From the NCBI GenBank assembly GCA_964644845.1, contig CAZXXS010000056.1:30268-94267 (forward strand): 64,000 nucleotides of DNA, given 5' to 3'. Source of the DNA: Geothermovivens sp964644845. Lineage in GTDB: Bacteria > Zhuqueibacterota > Zhuqueibacteria > Oleimicrobiales > Geothermoviventaceae. Both the position numbers and the translations under genes were made by a program. Numbering within the stretch: position 1 is the stretch's first letter; the number at the start of each line of letters is the position of its first letter. A model generated the notes under the pieces. It worked only from the letters and a program-made list of their open reading frames with translations, ran no database searches and was not told the DNA's origin. Shown here piece after piece: positions 48,501-57,500 of the stretch.

Positions 48501-51500
48501 CTGGATGAGTTGCCGCTGACGCCGACGGGAAAACTGGACCGGCGGGCTTTGCCTGATCCGGTAGAGGCGGACAGTGAGCGTTCCAGGGATTACGTCCCCC
48601 CGACCACGCGGCTGGAGAAATTCCTGTACGAAATGTGGAAGGACATCCTGGGGATCGAAAAGATCGGCATTCACGACAACTTTTTTGAGCTGGGCGGCAG
48701 CTCGATCCAGGCGGCGTCTTTTGTGAACCGGCTCCAGGATGCGCTGGGTGAGTACGTTTACATCGTGGCCATTTACGATGCGCCGACAATTGCTGAACTG
48801 CGGGATTACCTGCGCAGGGAGTACCCCGAGGGGGTGTACCGCCTGACGGGCGAGAAAGTCGAAAAGCAGGACGGCAGTGGCCGAATCGGCGCGGAGGATG
48901 TGGAGCGCTTGCGCAGCATCATCAAGTCGCCTGGACCTTACGTCCACAGGAACGGGCGGCGCAAGAATCCCCCCGCCGTTTTTGTGCTGTCTGCACCACG
49001 TTCGGGATCAACATTGACGCGGGCGATTCTTGGCGGCCACCCCAGACTGTTTTCTCCGCCGGAGCTTCAGCTGCTCAATTACAACACCCTTGGTGAACGG
49101 AAAAGGCAACTGAGCAGCGGGAGAGACGATTTCTGGCTCGACGGTACAATTCGAGCTTTGATGGAAATCAGGAACTGCTCCGTCGAAGAGGCACGGGAGT
49201 TGATGGCGGAGCTGGAGGCGCAAGACCTGCCGGTGCAGGAGTTCTACCGCCTGATGCAGGAGTGGCTGGGCGACAGGACTTTCGTAGACAAGACCCCGAA
49301 CTACGCGCTCAGCCCACACATCTTGCAGCGCGCCGAGGAGTACTTCGAGAACAACCGCTACATTCATCTCATCCGGCATCCGTACGGGGTGATCCCGTCG
49401 TTTGAACGTGCCAGGCTGCACGTTTTCTACCCGCCTTTTTTCACCGAAGAACACGGTTTCACTCCGAGGCAGCTGGCGGAACTCGTGTGGATCATCAGCA
49501 ACCAAAATATCCTCAATTTTCTCAAACACATCCCCGAAGAACGACAGTTTCGGCTGTACTACGAAGATCTGGTGACAAGACCGGATGAGACGATCCGACG
49601 GATTTGTGAATTCCTGGAAATCGAGCCGCACCCCGACATGTTTGAGCCGCAAAAGGACGCCAAAAAGCGAATGCTGGATGGGCTCAACGATCTGTCGAAA
49701 ATGCTCGGGGATGTGCGGTTCCACGAGCACAAGGGTATTTCGGCCGAGCGGGCCTACTCGTGGAAGAAAGAACTCACGGAAGACTACCTCAGCGACATCG
49801 CCTGGGAACTGGTAGAAAATTTCGGATACGAACCCCGTAGCAAACTCGAAATCTCCACCGGAAAGATTCTGCGCCCGTTGAAACCGCTGGAAGAAGGCGA
49901 AGAACCGCCGCTTTCCTTCAGCCAGCAGAGACTTTGGTTCCTTGACCAGCTGGAGCCCGGAAGCCCGTTTTACAACATGCCGATGACCGTTCGGCTGCGG
50001 GGCGAGCTGAACCCCGCGCTTTTCGAACGGGCACTGAACGAGGTGGTCCGGCGGCACGAGGTACTGCGCACCGCCTTCACCACGGATGAAGAAGGAAAAC
50101 CGCGGGCGAAGGTTCTCGAGCGACTTCACGTAGCGCTTGAGCAGGAAGACCTGAGTGAGGTGCCGACGGACGAACAGCTGACAGTTCTGACGGACCTGGT
50201 GCGCGAAGAGGCGAGGAGGCCTTTCGACCTTTCGACGCCGCCGCTCCTGCGTGCCAAGCTGTACACTCTGGGCGAGCGAGACCGGGTTCTTCTGCTCAAC
50301 ATGCATCACATCGTTTCGGATGGCCTCTCTCTGGAAATTTTCCTGCGCGAGCTTTCGTCCGTCTACGCGGCGTTCGCGGAGGGCAAACCGTCGCCCCTGG
50401 AGCCGCTGAAGTTGCAGTACGGTGCTTTTGCCAAGTGGCAGCGCGAGTGGTTGAACAGCGAAGCACTGCAGAAGCAGTTGCAGTACTGGAAGAAGCAGCT
50501 TCAGGGTGTGCCAGAATTGCTGCAGCTTCCGCTGGACCATCCCCGTCCGAAGGTTCAATCGTACCGGGGGGCGAAACGGACTTTTGAACTGAGTCCGGAA
50601 TTGACCCAGGCTGTACGTCGGTTGGCGGCCCGTTTTCGGACCACACCCTACGTGATCACACTGGCGGCGTACGCTGCTCTTCTGCACAGGTACTCAGGTC
50701 AGGATGCTTTTTGCGTCGGTACGCCGGTTTCCGGCCGAACGCGTCGGGAACTGGAAGAACTGATTGGATTTTTCGTCAACACTTTGCCGCTGCGCTTCGA
50801 CTTCTCGGCCGGGGAATCGTTTGCGGACCTTCTCAGGCGGACTCAGCAGACGATTCAGGATGCGCTCGCGCACCAGGACGTTCCCCTGGAACGCATCCTG
50901 GACGAACTGGACTTGGGGCGGGACACAAGCTACAACCCGCTTTTTCAGACCGTGTTCGTCTACGAGCACAACCCGCTGGAGAAAATCGATGTTGGGCAGC
51001 TTCGGGTGGAACCGCTTGCCGTGGACACCGGCACTGCTAAGTTCGACCTCAGCCTGGCCATCGTGGAAACCGAGGACTACCTGCGGTGTGTTTGGGAATA
51101 CAACACAGACCTCCTGGATCCGGAGACCGTCGAAGGACTGGCGAAGCACTTCGAGAATCTACTTCACGCGGCCACCGGTGAGCCGGAACGAGCTGTTGGG
51201 AGTCTGAGCCTGCTGTCTGCCGCCGAACAGGCTGAACTCGTGACGAGATTCTCGCAGTCAAGAGATCTGGCAATCCCAGAAGGTGAAACGGTTGCTTCGC
51301 TTCTGCAGCGGGTAGCGGGCGAGCACGGGCGGCGACCAGCCCTCACGCAACAGGGGCGTGTGCTTTCGTACACTGAGCTGGAGGAAAAGGCCAACCAGCT
51401 GGCGAATTTCCTTCTTGACCGTGGCGTTGGTCCCGAGGCTTTGGTGGGCGTTGCCCTGGATCGATCGTTTGACCTGTTCGTAGCCATTCTGGGCACAGTG

Positions 51501-54500
51501 AAAGCGGGAGCAGCTTACGTGCCAATCGACCCGCTCTACCCGCGTGAGAGGATTGAGCACATTGTGCGCGATGCTCGGCTGTCGCTACTGCTAAGCAGCG
51601 ACGGACTGGCTCGGCTCTTCGAAGGCGTTGTCGACGAGATTGTGAGGCTCGACACCGAGTGGTCCCGGATTTCCAAGTACCCGGAAGATGCTCCGCAGTC
51701 CGGTGTAGTCGGGGAGAACCTGGTCTACGCCATTTACACTTCGGGTTCCACCGGAGTCCCCAAGGGCGTTGGTGTGCGACAGCGAGCCCTCCTGAACCAC
51801 ATTTTGGCCATGCGGAAAGACATGGGCCTGACACCCGACGACCGGGTGTTACAGTACATCTCGATGAGCTTCGATGCCTCGGGCGAAGAGATCTACCCGA
51901 CGCTTGCTTCGGGGGCGACCCTGGTGCTGCCACCAAGTGCCAGAGAACTGTCGGCTGAGGAGTTGTTGGGAATCGTTCGTTCCGAGGGCGTTACCGTGTT
52001 ACACCTCCCCGTACCGATCTGGCATTTGATCGTAGACACCCTCGGGGACCAGGGCCAGAGGCTGCCCGACTCCGTCCGTCTGGTGATGGTTGGCGGTGAA
52101 GCGCCTTCCGTGCAGAAGCTCAGAGAGGCGCGCCAGATACTTTCGCATCCGATCGACTTCATGAACCTTTACGGGCCTACAGAGGCCACAATCACCAGCA
52201 CGTACTACAAACTCGAGTTGAACCCTGAACGAGCTTTCGAAGCGCCAGTTGTTCCGATCGGTAAGCCGATTGCCAACGTCCGTGCGTACGTGCTTGACCG
52301 GCGTCTCGTCCCGGTGCCCGTCGGTGTGATTGGGGAGCTCGTAGTTGGTGGGGAAGGACTGGCGCGGGGTTACCTGGGTAGACCCGATCAGACCGCAGAG
52401 GTTTTTGTGCCCGATCCCTTTGCTAGCAAACCCGGAGCTCGCATGTACCGAACCGGGGATCTCGTCAGGCTGACGCGGTCTGGAGACCTTGTTTTCGCCG
52501 GTCGCGCCGACTCGCAAGTGAAGGTGCGCGGGTTGCGGATCGAACTGGGCGAAATTGAGCATCACTTGCTGCGCCACCCGGGGGTGAGAGAGGGTGTGGT
52601 GGCGGCGAAGCAATCCGAACGGGGTACGCGCCTGGTGGCGTACGTGGTGGCCGGAGCGGAGAGACCGTCAGCAGCCGAGCTGAGGGACTTTCTCAAGCGT
52701 ACCTTGCCAGACTACATGGTTCCGAACGCCTACGTCTTTCTCGACGAGTTGCCAACAACCCCGTCGGGGAAGATTGACACACGACGGTTGCCCGAGCCTG
52801 ACTTTGGGGCAGAAACGTCGGGTGTGGAGTTCGTCGCTCCCAAGAATGCCAAAGAAAAGACGCTGGTGGAGATTTGGAAGCAAGTGCTCGGGCTCGAGAA
52901 GGTTGGCGTGCGGGACAACTTTTTCGAACTGGGAGGTGACTCTATCCTCAGCATTCAGGTTGTGGCGCGGGCGAATCAGAGTGGCTTGAAGATCACGCCG
53001 CGGCAGGTGTTTGAGCACCCGACCGTCGAGGAACTGGCGGCGATTGCAGAGGAAGGCGTGGCCATCCGGGCGGAACAGGGACTTGTGACGGGTGAAGTAC
53101 AGCTGACGCCGATTCAGGAATGGTTTTTCGGACTGGATTTGCCGCATCCCGAGCACTGGAATCAGTCGCTGGCGTTGAAACTGGAGGAACCCCTGGATCC
53201 CGCTGCTCTGGAAAAGGCCGTGCGTGCGCTGGTAGAGCATCACGACATGCTCAGAGCCCGTTTCCGGAAACAAGGCGCTTCCTGGTCCGCGGAGATTCCT
53301 CGGGAGATTGCACCGGGCGGTTTCAGACTTGTGGACCTTTCGAGGCTGGAAGCGAACGAGGCCACAAAGAGGTTGGTGCTTGAAGCCAGCCACGCTCAGG
53401 GGAGCTGTGACTTGCAGGAGGGACCCCTCTTTCGGGTGGTCTACTTCCGCATGCCCGCCGGTGAAGGCGACACGCTGTTGATTGTGGCACACCACCTAAT
53501 CATCGACGGCGTTTCCTGGAGGGTGCTGAGCGAGGATCTGTTGACGGCGTACAAGCAGATCGCTGCTGGTGAAAAACTACGCTTGCCGCCGAAAACAACC
53601 TCTTTCAAGTACTGGGCTGAGAAGCTTGCCGCTTTTGCCAATTCTGGCGAACTGACGGCAGAAGTGGACTACTGGAACGAAATCGGCGAGCGCGCCCGAC
53701 AGATTGAGGTTGCTCTTCCGGTGGACTTCCCCGAAGGGGAAAACCTGGAGAGGCACGCAGCTTCGGTGAAGGTGACGCTAAGTGAGCAGGAAACCGAAGC
53801 ACTCCTGCGTGAGGTGCCGCTGGTTTACCACACACAGATCGAACACATTTTGCTGGCTGCGCTTGTGCGCGCGCACAGCCGCTGGACTGGCGGGTCCAAG
53901 CTCCTTGTTGAAATGGAATCGCATGGCCGCGAGGACCTGTTCGAAGATGTGAATCTTTCGCGGACAGTTGGCTGGTTCACAGCTACGTACCCGGTGTTGC
54001 TTGAAGCTCGTGGGAGCTGGAGCGAAGGTGAGCTGATCAAGCAGATCAAGGAGGCACTTTCCTCAATCCCGCGGCACGGGTTGGGATTCGGGTTGCTGCG
54101 TTTCAGGCGCGAAAAGCCACCGAAGCTGGAAGCGTTCCCGGATGCGGCTGTCGGGTTTAACTACCTGGGCCAGTTCGAAGGGGAGGACGGTCGACTGCGG
54201 GGTCTTGGCAAGACACTGGACACGCTGGGGCCGGAGCGGCACCCTGAGAACCGACGGATCCACGAGCTCGAGATCGGTGCTGCGGTGGTTGGTGGTCAGA
54301 TGCAGTTCAATTTCTCCTACAGTGCTGAGCGGCTGGCCCACGCCACTGTGACCCGCTGGGCTAACGAGTACCTTGAGGAGCTGAGAGGGCTCATTCAGCA
54401 CTGTCTTTCTGCCGGTGCAGGTGGCTACACGCCTTCCGATTTCGCCGATGCGGGGCTCGACGACGAAGAACTCGAAGAGCTGATGGAAGAACTGGACGAG

Positions 54501-54521
54501 AACTGGGACAGCGAAGCGTGA
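45510..54521 (+). CDS. Two-module NRPS with internal sulfotransferase and epimerase: C-A-PCP-ST-C-A-PCP-E
   Basis: ATG 45510 follows GGGAG with 8-nt spacing. 3003 residues. N-terminal helix LEARLAGLSPEKRELLLAKL. C1 (~44-470) has HHIIADAWS (His177). A (~510-1010) code read as DAEHLGLIAK. PCP Ser1065 (LGGSSIQAA). A sulfotransferase (~1150-1450) with SAPRSGSTLT at 1161-1170, RHPYGVIPSF, and the same arrangement as in the preceding protein. C2 (~1466-1900) HHIVSDG (His1599). A (~1935-2430) code DAEHMGLITK, nearly the same as the first, so both modules may take the same amino acid. PCP Ser2478 (LGGDSILSI). Epimerase (~2530-2960): HHLIIDGVSWR (His2661-2662), MESHGRE, RTVGWFTATYP, GFGLLRF, FNYLGQFE; the second residue should become D. 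The end, YTPSDF followed by an acidic EELEELMEEL helix, is a classic COM donor. The stop overlaps the next start (TGATG). Confidence 0.95.
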   Translation: MAGLEARLAGLSPEKRELLLAKLRQKQGQRPKAGIPVREDRASYPMTEAQRGFWVLERLNPGLGVNNIPAVVRLRGSLDVGALRRALEFVVQRHEVLRAGFRAGPDGNPVQFVRETVSVELPVFPVNPTDGRSAEEEALAFVAKAATRPFDLAEDLLVRPFLVKVGPNEHLLSVTFHHIIADAWSVGVFVRDLVAAYQAFVQGREPALQPLPIQYFDFAAWHEKFLRSPDGQRQLDFWLRELGNTDEYLNLPTDKPKGPKTSYRGDHIPFGLGRDLSERVLAFCRERQITPYVFLLSTYMLLLAKYANQDVVRVGSPVANREKPELRDLIGLFINLAVLRSDLSDNPSFDGLVQRTRKTVLEAFDHSGVPVEVLIEKLYPRRRSGENPLAQVLFDFQDAPLRRTRVAGLEVEPVPLESGTVKYDLVLSVSVDDEGVNAVFGYRTDLFEETTIRALIGHYVTLVENALSAPKRPIWQLPMLAEAERESILVKWSSGASLGERLEEPVFRLFEAQVDQAPDAVALADYRPAEQEGWGEELTYGELEARANRLANFLIHSGVRPERIVGLSLDRSPDLFVGLLGILKSGAAYLPLDPSYPAERLKYMIKDSGVQVVVTQSRYVEMFASSGVQTICLDDDASPVRNESAVRPDVHVDLDNLAYLIYTSGSTGKPKAVMATHRGLVNHAKGTCSLHKFGPADRILQYISISFDAAGEEIYPALTSGASLVLPGPAQQMSGFDLMRVLEQAKVTVLHVPVPVWHYFVDFLEEQDLNLPDSIRLVLAGGEQPSIATLRKAARRSKRNVRFVNLYGPTETTIACNYCEIPLSEDLRFEYDLVPIGRPLPNVNVYVLDRALEPVPRGVLGEIYIGGTGVTRGYMNRPDLTAERFVPDPFNSEKGARMYKSGDLGRFNSSGEVVFAGRTDYQIKIRGFRVELGEIEAALSANEVVRQCAVVPKGTNAGEKKLVAYIVPANGQHDAERLREYLRARLPDYMIPAHFVFLDELPLTPTGKLDRRALPDPVEADSERSRDYVPPTTRLEKFLYEMWKDILGIEKIGIHDNFFELGGSSIQAASFVNRLQDALGEYVYIVAIYDAPTIAELRDYLRREYPEGVYRLTGEKVEKQDGSGRIGAEDVERLRSIIKSPGPYVHRNGRRKNPPAVFVLSAPRSGSTLTRAILGGHPRLFSPPELQLLNYNTLGERKRQLSSGRDDFWLDGTIRALMEIRNCSVEEARELMAELEAQDLPVQEFYRLMQEWLGDRTFVDKTPNYALSPHILQRAEEYFENNRYIHLIRHPYGVIPSFERARLHVFYPPFFTEEHGFTPRQLAELVWIISNQNILNFLKHIPEERQFRLYYEDLVTRPDETIRRICEFLEIEPHPDMFEPQKDAKKRMLDGLNDLSKMLGDVRFHEHKGISAERAYSWKKELTEDYLSDIAWELVENFGYEPRSKLEISTGKILRPLKPLEEGEEPPLSFSQQRLWFLDQLEPGSPFYNMPMTVRLRGELNPALFERALNEVVRRHEVLRTAFTTDEEGKPRAKVLERLHVALEQEDLSEVPTDEQLTVLTDLVREEARRPFDLSTPPLLRAKLYTLGERDRVLLLNMHHIVSDGLSLEIFLRELSSVYAAFAEGKPSPLEPLKLQYGAFAKWQREWLNSEALQKQLQYWKKQLQGVPELLQLPLDHPRPKVQSYRGAKRTFELSPELTQAVRRLAARFRTTPYVITLAAYAALLHRYSGQDAFCVGTPVSGRTRRELEELIGFFVNTLPLRFDFSAGESFADLLRRTQQTIQDALAHQDVPLERILDELDLGRDTSYNPLFQTVFVYEHNPLEKIDVGQLRVEPLAVDTGTAKFDLSLAIVETEDYLRCVWEYNTDLLDPETVEGLAKHFENLLHAATGEPERAVGSLSLLSAAEQAELVTRFSQSRDLAIPEGETVASLLQRVAGEHGRRPALTQQGRVLSYTELEEKANQLANFLLDRGVGPEALVGVALDRSFDLFVAILGTVKAGAAYVPIDPLYPRERIEHIVRDARLSLLLSSDGLARLFEGVVDEIVRLDTEWSRISKYPEDAPQSGVVGENLVYAIYTSGSTGVPKGVGVRQRALLNHILAMRKDMGLTPDDRVLQYISMSFDASGEEIYPTLASGATLVLPPSARELSAEELLGIVRSEGVTVLHLPVPIWHLIVDTLGDQGQRLPDSVRLVMVGGEAPSVQKLREARQILSHPIDFMNLYGPTEATITSTYYKLELNPERAFEAPVVPIGKPIANVRAYVLDRRLVPVPVGVIGELVVGGEGLARGYLGRPDQTAEVFVPDPFASKPGARMYRTGDLVRLTRSGDLVFAGRADSQVKVRGLRIELGEIEHHLLRHPGVREGVVAAKQSERGTRLVAYVVAGAERPSAAELRDFLKRTLPDYMVPNAYVFLDELPTTPSGKIDTRRLPEPDFGAETSGVEFVAPKNAKEKTLVEIWKQVLGLEKVGVRDNFFELGGDSILSIQVVARANQSGLKITPRQVFEHPTVEELAAIAEEGVAIRAEQGLVTGEVQLTPIQEWFFGLDLPHPEHWNQSLALKLEEPLDPAALEKAVRALVEHHDMLRARFRKQGASWSAEIPREIAPGGFRLVDLSRLEANEATKRLVLEASHAQGSCDLQEGPLFRVVYFRMPAGEGDTLLIVAHHLIIDGVSWRVLSEDLLTAYKQIAAGEKLRLPPKTTSFKYWAEKLAAFANSGELTAEVDYWNEIGERARQIEVALPVDFPEGENLERHAASVKVTLSEQETEALLREVPLVYHTQIEHILLAALVRAHSRWTGGSKLLVEMESHGREDLFEDVNLSRTVGWFTATYPVLLEARGSWSEGELIKQIKEALSSIPRHGLGFGLLRFRREKPPKLEAFPDAAVGFNYLGQFEGEDGRLRGLGKTLDTLGPERHPENRRIHELEIGAAVVGGQMQFNFSYSAERLAHATVTRWANEYLEELRGLIQHCLSAGAGGYTPSDFADAGLDDEELEELMEELDENWDSEA

Positions 54522-57500
54522 TGAGAGCAACTAAGCAGAAAAAAGACATCGAAGCTGTCTACCCGCTGTCGCCGATGCAGCAGGGCATGCTGTTCCACTA
54601 CGTGTACAACCCAGAGTCGGCGACGTACTTCGAACAGTTCTTCGCCAAGCTTCGTGGCGACCTGGACATTTCCTTGTTCGAGCGGGCGTGGAACACCGTA
54701 GTGCAAAGGCACTCGGCGCTGCGTACCTCTTTTGTCTGGAAGAAGCTGGAACGGATGCTTCAGGTTGTGCACCGCCGGGTGGATGTCCCGGTCAACGTGC
54801 TGGACTGGCGGCACGTGCCTGTTGAGGATCGGGAAGCGGAGTTGGAGACCTGGGCAGAGCAAGATCGGCGGCGGGCGTTTAACCTTGCTAAGCCCCCGTT
54901 GATGCGCTTGCACCTGTTCAGGCTCGAGGATGACCTCTACCAGTTCGTCTGGTCTTTTCATCATCTGTTGGCCGACGGCTGGTCGATGCCGATCATTTTG
55001 CGCGAAGTCTTCACGGTTTACGAAACGTTACGAGCGGGTTTGCCAATCCAGCTGCCGCCTGTCCGTCCTTACAGGGACTACATCAATTGGCTGCAGAAGC
55101 AGGACCTTGGTAGGGCGGAGGCGTACTGGAAGGAGCTTCTTCTTGATCTGGCTCCCGAGCCCCTGCCGATTCTGTCGTCGGGCCGCGCCGAAACCGGGCC
55201 CAAACGGGCCAAAGAAGAAACAAAGCTGGACGCGGCCGTGTCGTCAAGACTTGTGGAGTTGGCGCGAACCAACCAGGTCACGGTCAACGCGTTTGTGCAG
55301 GCTGCGTGGAGCTTGCTCTTGGCCCGGTACCTGGGAAGCGACGACGTGGTCTTCGGCGCCACAGTTTCGGGCCGGCCCCCCGAACTCCGGGGTGTGGAGC
55401 AAATGGTGGGCTTGTTCATCAACACGCTTCCGGTTCGAGCCCGGCTGGACGAAAAGCAGACCGTGCGCGAGCTCGTGAAGGCGCTGCAGCGGCAGATCCT
55501 GAGCACGCAGGAAGTGCAGTACACGCCGCTGGTCGAAATCCAGCGCTGGGTGGGCCTGCCACGGGACATGCAGCTTTTCGATACGATTGTCGTGTTCGAG
55601 AACTACCCAGTGTCGGCAGCTTTGGGGAATGGCAAAGCGAGTGTGGAAGTTCTTGACGTACGCTCGTTCGAGAAGAGCAATTACCCGGTTTCGTTGATGG
55701 CCGCTCTGGCGGGTCGCGAACTCGGTCTCAAGGTTGCTTACGATCCGGAACGCCTGGACCGTGAAGCAGCACAGCGCATGTTGCGACACCTGACGCGGCT
55801 GTTGGCGAATTTCGCCGAGCAACCCGAGCTGCCACTCGCCGAGGTCGACTTACTGGATGACACCGAGCGGCACCAGGTGCTGGTGGAGTGGAACCAGAGA
55901 GAAGTCGAACTGCCCGCTGCAGAAACAGTGCACGGGCTGTTCGAAGAAACCGTGCGGCGCTGGCCAAAGCGCGTCGCCGTCGAGTTTGGAGGGAAAAGCC
56001 TTTCGTTCGAGGAACTGGACAAACGGGCTAACCAGCTTGCTCACTTCTTGCTGGCCCGTGGCCTGAAACGCGAGGAGCTGGTAGGCGTCGGCATGTCCCG
56101 CTCCCTCGAAATGCTGGTCGCGGTGCTCGGCGTTCTCAAAGCCGGTGGTGCGTACGTTCCACTGGACGTGAAGAATCCGCCGGAGCGACTCGCGCACATT
56201 CTTGACGACACGCGCATGCGTTGGGTTCTGACGCTTCAGCACGACGCGGCCGTGTTCGCGCAACTGCCGGTGGAAGCGGTGCTGCTGGACGGCGGGTGGT
56301 CGGAAATCGCAAATCTTCAGCCGGAGGCGCCGCGCGTTCGTGTCGACTCTCGCAACGCCTGTTACGTCATTTACACGTCGGGGTCCACGGGGAAACCCAA
56401 AGGTGTGGTGGTAGAACATCACTCGGTCCTGAACCTGGCGGCCAACCTCAAGCAAGATGTTTACGCCCGTTTCGCCGACCGGGCGGTCCGCGTGAGCATG
56501 AACGCGCCATTGTACTTCGACGCATCGATGCAGCGCATGTTGGGCATGATGATGGGACACACGCTGGTCATCGTGCCGGAGGAGCTGCGAACCGACGGTC
56601 GTGCACTCGTGGAATTTTACCGTGACCAGCGAATCGACAGCGCTGATGGCGTTCCTGCCCAGCTGAAGTTGATGCTGGAGGAGGGGCTGCTGGAAGACGG
56701 GCAGCGGAAACCGGCCGTCTTCCTGACCGGCGGCGAGGCTCTTGACGCGGAGACCTGGGAAAGAATCCGTTCGCAGACCGAGATTCAGTTCTTCAACATG
56801 TACGGTCCGACTGAGTGCACAGTGGATGCTTCCATCACACCGGTTACCCGGGAGGCTGAACGACCTAGCATCGGCCGTGCTCTGGCCAACTCGCGCTTCT
56901 ACGTCCTGGATTCGAAGATGCGGCCTGTGCCGATCGGGGTACCTGGTGTCTTGTTCGTGAGCGGTGCCAATCTGGCCCGAGGTTACTTGTCCCGTCCGGA
57001 CCTGACGGCGGCGGCTTTCGTGCCCGATCCTTTCTCAAGCGAACCGGGCTCTCGAATGTACCGCACGGGAGACCTGGTCCGCTGGACGAAGGCCGGGCAG
57101 GTGGAGTTTCTCGGGCGTGTGGACGACCAGGTAAAGGTGCGCGGTTTCCGCATCGAGCTTGGCGAAATCGAGTCTGTGCTGGGTCAGCACCCGGATGTCC
57201 GAGAGGCTGTCGTGGTCCTTAGGGAGCACCAAGCCACGGGGAAGTTCCTGGCGGCGTACGTTGTTCCTGCTTCGGGCTCGCTGAACAAGGAAGCACTGAA
57301 GAATTACCTGCGCGAGCGGCTGCCGGACTACATGGTGCCACGCGTGTTCGTGCAGCTGGAACGTTTGCCGCGTACCTCGTCGGGCAAGGTGAACCGCAGG
57401 GTGCTGCCTCTGCCCAGCGAAGAAGACCTGGGTGGTGCTGAGCGATCCGCACCCAGAACACCGGTACAGGAACTGCTTGCGAGCATCTGGAGCGACGTGC

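Noticed and set aside
46900..49000. Long - strand frames opposite the megasynthases (up to about 570 codons).
   Set aside because: They mirror high-GC third-codon positions of the real genes and show no domains.
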